Assembly: GCF_025024155.1 (NCBI RefSeq)
Contig: NW_026251738.1
Location: forward strand, 186,001-250,000
DNA length: 64,000 nucleotides
Direction of reading: 5' to 3'
Origin: Gamsiella multidivaricata
Lineage: Eukaryota > Mortierellomycota > Mortierellomycetes > Mortierellales > Mortierellaceae
Each line of letters starts with the position of its first letter. Positions within the stretch are counted from its first letter, which is position 1. Both the position numbers and the translations under genes were made by a program. Of the stretch, positions 59,201 through 64,000 are shown in pieces. The notes under the pieces were generated by a model, which saw only the letters and a program-made list of their open reading frames with translations, had not been told where the DNA came from and ran no database searches.

Positions 59201-59668
59201 CGTACTCTCTGCAAGGCGTGTAGACTATTGCAGAACATACTGTCGCAATGTTTATTAGGTATTAGCGAGCGAGAACTATGTAAATAAGAAAACGAGAAAG
59301 TAAAAAGTAGGGATTATGACGACATAAATGTAGGGAGAGCAAGGTCCGAAATCGAACAGAGGGAGTAAGAATACAACGTTGACCAAATTATGCTAACAAC
59401 AGACAACCTGAGGAAGAGCGAGATCGGGGCAGGGCCAGCGCCTCGACTCTGGAAGAAAATGAAAAACTTATACGCAGTAACAGGGCACTGACTATCTACA
59501 TTAGGAAGACTAAACATGAAAGATAAAAAGCAAAAGACAAAGACTAATAGCGTATAATAATGTATAAAGAGCAATAAGCGAAGAAACAGTTCCAAATCTA
59601 TACAAATAATACACGGATAATGAAAGACAGAAAACGAAATAAAGCAGGGGACAAAGATCTTAGTGTTT
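56238..59668. other. Intergenic region between two convergent genes
   Basis: This 3.4-kb region has no recognisable gene. It holds several poly-A runs (57960-57984, about 58186-58202 and 58478-58491) and a GA-repeat at about 58383-58400. These could be tails of old retroposed sequences, but no bodies were recognised. Confidence 0.5.
57960..57984. repeat. Poly-A tract, 25 bases
   Basis: This is an uninterrupted A run in intergenic DNA. No adjacent LINE-like or SINE-like body was recognised. Confidence 0.8.
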
Positions 59669-60972
59669 TTACATATTGGGCATGCTCACACCAGCGATCC
59701 ATGGATGCTTAGCCACGTCCTGGATTGTTGCGCGGCGCTCTGGAGCCTTGGCCAGCATCCAGTTCAGTAGATGGAGGCACTCGCTAGAGGACTGCACGCG
59801 TGGCTGGATATAAGGGCCCGAGATGGCCTGAATGGGATCGTTGAAGGGAACCTCGCCATAGAGAATTGTGTACAGCAGGATGCCGAGGGACCAAATCTCT
59901 GCTGACTCGGCACGGTACTTCGCGCCCTTGAGGATCTCCGGTGATGCATCTTCAAGCAAAAATAAATACATGTTAGGATCCAAAATAATAAAATTAGACG
60001 GACTAATACTGAAGCAATTGAATGTTGCAGTAACTTACAATTGATGGTACCGTAGAACCGATCAAAGAGCTTGCCTTGAGGAGGGATAATCACTGCGGAA
60101 CCGAAATCGATGAGCTTGACAACAAAATCGTTGTCAATTACAATGTTCTCATCCTTGATATCCCTATGGCAGATCCCCCGGGAGTTCAGGTAGTACACAC
60201 AATCAACAATCTGCTTGAAGATCGAACGGGCTTGGGCCTCTGAGAACTTGGAATGGTGCTCGATGCACTCAAAGAGGTCGCACGACGTCCTGCGGACCAA
60301 CAGTGCCGGCTTGGGCGGCTCTTCGACTTCTTCTGCCAACTGGTTCAAACTAGAGGAGCTGCTAGATGCTGAGGATTGGAACGATGCGGTTCCTGAGCTG
60401 GTCGAAGAAGCTGATCCGCCGCCGTTCTCGGCAGCCGCGTTGCGTTGATTCATTGTCGCCTTGGCAATGGCCTCCATCATTGAGCTCGGACCATCGCTCT
60501 TGCTCAACAGGGGGTTACTGGCTGACCAGGGTGTTCCGTGCAACTCCATCACCAGGTAGAAGTACTTGAAATCCTGGTACGATCCCAAGAACTTGATGAT
60601 GTTTGGATGGCTGACGTTCCTGAGCGCATAGATCTCCATGGGGACCACACCGAGTTCTGGGTCCTTAGCCCAGCCATGAACTGGCACCTTCTCTCGAAAA
60701 ATAAACTTGACAGCGACCTCCTTCTTGTCCGAGTTGCGCGTCGCAGAGACCACGAATCCGAACCCGCCGGATCCCAGCTCGTCTCCAAGCGTGTACTCTG
60801 CGACAAACTCGGACGCTAAGGGATGGTGCTGCAGATACCGTGCAGAGACCGTCAAATTGCTATCGTCCACTGACGACTGTTGTTTTGCACTCTCGTTCAT
60901 CAGCGGCTTTGGAGGCGGTGTAATCGGGCCTTGGACGGTGGGGTCGAATGTGGCGTCTAGGATAGCGGTCAT
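59669..60972 (-). CDS. Ser/Thr protein kinase, PAS-kinase (PSK)-like, with an insert in the catalytic domain
   Basis: Two exons, 60972-60039 and 59949-59669, give 404 residues. The Gly loop is LGSGGFGFVV and the ATP-anchoring Lys is in VAVKF. The catalytic loop is HRDIKDEN, the metal site is DFGSA, and the APE region (GTINYASPEIL) spans the intron. HRDIKDEN together with DFGSA and the Pro/Phe-rich activation loop is typical of PASK/PIM-type CAMK kinases, which control glucose use and translation in yeast. No PAS domain is present; the first 55 residues are low complexity. Between the hinge (LVMELHG) and the helix before the catalytic loop there is a Ser/Ala-rich insert of about 80 residues (about 60520-60310). 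The gene is probably an active kinase. It is divergent from the gene at 63766. Confidence 0.85.
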
Positions 60973-63765
60973 GGTGTGAGTACTTGGTATTTGTTGGATG
61001 CCGAAGATATTGGTTCTTGTCCTAGGGTGTTTTTATGAAGAATGGTGATACACAAAATAGTGGGTCGAGGAAAGTAACGAGATTGAGATTGAGGTTGGGA
61101 TTGAGAACGAGAAGTGTAGTGATGGTTGAGGTGAATCGGGATGGGACGCGTGGTTGGTCTGTGCGGATGTCTAAAGTGTGAAGAGTGGGCGTTGATTAGA
61201 TATTAAGTATTAGTAATTAGAGTATTAGGTGTATAGGGGAAGAGGATGGTTTTCTATGGAGGTGAAGATCGAAAAAGAAGGATGGGGGGAGAGGGGTGAG
61301 AGGGTATAAATAAGAAAAGGAAAGCAATCGTTGCGGTCCTGTATAGCGAGCGGGGTAAGACAAGTCAAGTTCGAAATGCCAAGGGGCAATGCTCAATGTG
61401 TGTTTTGCTTGCATGTAACAAAACAAACGTTTAAAAAAAAATACATGCGTCCCGATCTGACCGAGAATGTGCCATGGCGATACAGAGTGCGCGGAAGAAA
61501 GAGAAGGAAGGGTATGGAGGGAAAAAGACAGAGGAAAGATCGCACTCTGCACATACAATGATTGAATTGGATTGCATGAAAAATAAATAAAAAAAAATAA
61601 AAATACAGCTGGCTAGCATGCCATGCATGGTACAGCACAAGCTGATGTGGTTCGTTGGAAGTTGCACGGCTTTTCCGGACAATGCAACCTCCCTAGTCCT
61701 ATTCGCGCAAACAAACACAACCATGATGCCGACTAATTTTTTTTTTTTTTTTTCCTTCTATGTACACATACTGCAGACGAGAAGAGCAGGAGAAAAAACC
61801 GAGCGGTCTTAACGTTGTTAATAGAGTCATGTTTTAAAAAAAGCATTCAGAGAGCTCTTCGTGTCAGTGGTCCAAAATAAGACTACGATACGCGTCTCTG
61901 AAGAGCAAAAGCAATAAAACGGACCAAGCTCAATGTTCCAACCAGTCATCGCGAAATACCCGTACAATACCCAACAGAGAAAAATACATGAGGCACCGTA
62001 TGCAAGGGGGTGCGGCGTGGGGCAATACACAGGGGCATGACTACGGGCTTCCCGATACATTATGCGTATGCCGAGATGACCAAAGGTGGGGGATACCACC
62101 GCATCCCTTGGATGGCACCAACAACATAGGAACAAGGTACCGTGCCAGACAGTTGCACTTCGAATATCTGCTTACCGTTAGTTTTCGCGGAACAGGCGTC
62201 GATTCAGTCGAGTGGGGTACAATGGTTGGCTGGGAGCGACAGGCGGTCAGACTAAGCGAGCGAGGAAGGCGATTTGGGGATGAAAAAGGGAGGCGGACAA
62301 TGGATCGGGAAAAAAATAGAAGGAAAAAAAGGGAGCAAGGACATGCAGAGAAATGGTGGCGCAAAGAAGTTTAGGATGGGTTCACACAGGTTTTAATTAT
62401 TTAGAGACACTGCTAGGAAGACAGGGCAGCGGAAACGAGTGGGAGAGGCAAGAGAAGATGTTTGGGAAGCTACAGGAAAGGGCGCCGGAGAGGAGGACAA
62501 GGAAGGTGGTAATGCAAAAGAGCGTATGAGATGAGCGCGGAGGGGGAGCGTGATCGGAGGGTATGATGGTATCGCGAGGAAGACGAATTGCGTGTGTGGT
62601 AAAGTGGAGGACGAAGAAGATGAAGATGAAGAAAAAGATGAAGAGGAGGATGACGATGACGAGGATGATGCAGACGAGGATGGTGAAGAGAAAGACGGAT
62701 GTAGGTCACGCGCCTCTCGGGGGTGCTGTCGAGGAAGGTGAAGAGAAGTAAAGCGAGGGAGGAAGGAAGTAAAGGGAGGAAGTAAAGGCAATGACAAAGA
62801 CGTGGTGCACACAGAAGAGACCGTCAAAGTAGGAAAGAAAGTGTCGACGGACCCTTCTTTATATCCGAGGATGCACTGTGATGCTGCATTCAGTTGTGTG
62901 GTCTGTGTGTTGCCAAACTGCTGCTTGTTTGCATCCGCTCGGTGGAAGAGAGAGCATGTGGAGACCAGTCAGTCAGTCGGTCAGTCCCTTGCGGGCTGTT
63001 ACTAACTCACGTCAGATTCCCCATGCATCTCTAACAGAACCAGCACCTCCTTGAGGGTGTATCTGCTAAACTTGGATCCCTGACCCAATATTCACCTTCA
63101 GGAACGAAACGAGTGTAGTCATCGTGATATAGAGCACAAAGACCATCCAAAACCGCCATGGATCAGCTTCCCTTGTTTCTTCTCACAATCTCACCTTTAT
63201 CATACGTCCTAAGGATATAAGTAATCGTAGAAAAGGTGGCCTCTTCGCTACCTTTTTTCATATCCTCCCTGGATACTGCAGTATATCATATTGTGAAGGA
63301 GGATCCATTTTGAGAGCCGGATACCACTGAGCCGAAGGGGAAACAAATAGAAAGTTGTTTCCCAAGTGAACGTTTTACATGTAGGGAGCTGACAAGGAGC
63401 GGGTTACTCTTTGCTACGTACATGTAAATAGTGCTCCAAAGGGCCAGTCAATCTGCTCCCATTTTCCCGCCGAGGAAGAAGTAACAAGTTCCCTGGGATG
63501 AAATTGTGGTGGAACAGGTGCGAGGAGTGTGAATTGGGCGAATGCAAAGGATTGGACGGGAGGGGAAGGGCCGTGCAATGTCACAAAAGAAAATAGGGAG
63601 GTGCTTTTCGGTACCTGACAATGCAAAGCGTAAGCGCGGTGGAGGTGAATACTGCCTTCCGAGTCGATTCTCAGCAACTCGAAGGAGGAAACGAAAAAAC
63701 TCGAGACATTATTGCGAACGATCGTAGACATTTGTAAGATTCAAAGCAAGCTGGAAGAGACATCC
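60973..63765. promoter_or_regulatory. Divergent intergenic region of 2.8 kb
   Basis: This region is purine-rich with many short frames, none of them recognisable. It contains a GATGAA/GACGAG-type purine repeat at about 62608-62696 and a poly-T run at about 61737-61754. Such long CT/GA-rich leaders occur at regulated fungal genes; no specific site can be claimed. Confidence 0.4.
62608..62696. repeat. Purine-rich GAA/GAT/GAC triplet repeat
   Basis: The stretch is about 90 bases of imperfect GAN triplets. It can be read as an acidic run on the plus strand or a Ser/Arg-poor Ser run on the minus strand. No real protein context was seen, so it is taken as simple-sequence DNA. Confidence 0.6.
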
Positions 63766-64000
63766 ATGGCTACCGATGAACCAGCCAAGTGAGTCTCTAA
63801 CATTGAGAGCGTCTGCTTCCTAAAATCATATCCTTCTATTTCCCCAACTCTGCAAATCGTCACTGTTCTCGATGCCCCCTGCTCACTAGATATTCTGACA
63901 CTTCTACTTCCTCTTCTGTCTATTTTCTAACCGCTGATGACCATGACAAGATCTCGCAATAAATAGCGTTCTTTACTGGCAAGTGGAGCTGGAAAAGTAT
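63766..64000 (+). CDS. First exon(s) of an unidentified gene running off the right edge
   Basis: ATG at 63766 opens MATDEPA, followed after 23 bases by a strong donor GTGAGT. A branch-point-like CTAAC lies at about 63928. An acceptor candidate TAG just before CGTTCTTTACTGG (about 63968) would continue as NVLYWQVELEKY in frame to the end of the window. Other acceptors (about 63890 or 63951) lead to early stops. The product is not recognisable from so little sequence. Confidence 0.4.

Noticed and set aside
62393..62827. 144-residue Ser-rich minus-strand frame
   Set aside because: It is produced by the GAN triplet repeat read on the other strand; there is no conserved flank and no splice-supported extension.

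Overview
The window looks like nuclear DNA of an early-diverging filamentous fungus, most likely Mortierellomycota (Mortierella or a close relative). The grounds are short GT-AG introns of roughly 50-200 bases, F-box/LRR genes of the type expanded in that group, a very large multidomain hybrid histidine kinase, and a decayed copy of a secreted protein family that I associate with Mortierella. No tRNA, rRNA, CRISPR or bacterial-style operon was seen. Exon boundaries were placed by hand from reading frame, splice consensus and comparison between the paralogues in the window, so they may be off by a base or two.

Layout. 1-3215: the 5' part of an SRP72 gene (minus strand, cut by the window edge) is divergent from an F-box gene. 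3682-4325: pseudogene of a secreted, copper-oxygenase-like protein. 7057-38224: a 31-kb array of eleven copies of one FAD-dependent aromatic-hydroxylase-type monooxygenase gene. The copies are called here M1 and M2 (plus strand), then, all on the minus strand, relic R1, M3, M4, M5, relic R2, M6, relic R3, M7 and M8. Between M1 and M2 lie a relic of a Mutator-like transposase and a small element with 44-base inverted ends. 38460-41858: a decayed LRR/F-box-like locus and a hypothetical ORF. 42501-53482: a roughly 3,280-residue hybrid histidine kinase (pseudokinase, AAA ATPase, GAF, PAS, HisKA/HATPase, receiver). 55506-56237: a glutathione S-transferase. 59669-60972: a PAS-kinase-like Ser/Thr kinase. 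63766: the probable first exon of a gene that leaves the window.

The monooxygenase array is the striking part. All full-length copies share one exon plan: about 140, then 160, 385, about 280, 11, 22 and 176 bases, and a last exon of about 200-230 bases. The two micro-exons (11 and 22 bases) encode the FAD-contacting GD motif. Against this fixed plan the fate of each copy can be read. M1, M3, M4 and M8 look intact. M7 has lost exactly the three introns around the micro-exons. M2 has an open frame but lacks key FAD-motif residues. M5 has open exons but two destroyed splice sites. M6 carries a stop and two frameshifts. R1-R3 are fragments. This is birth-and-death evolution caught in progress; the substrate of the enzymes cannot be told from the sequence.
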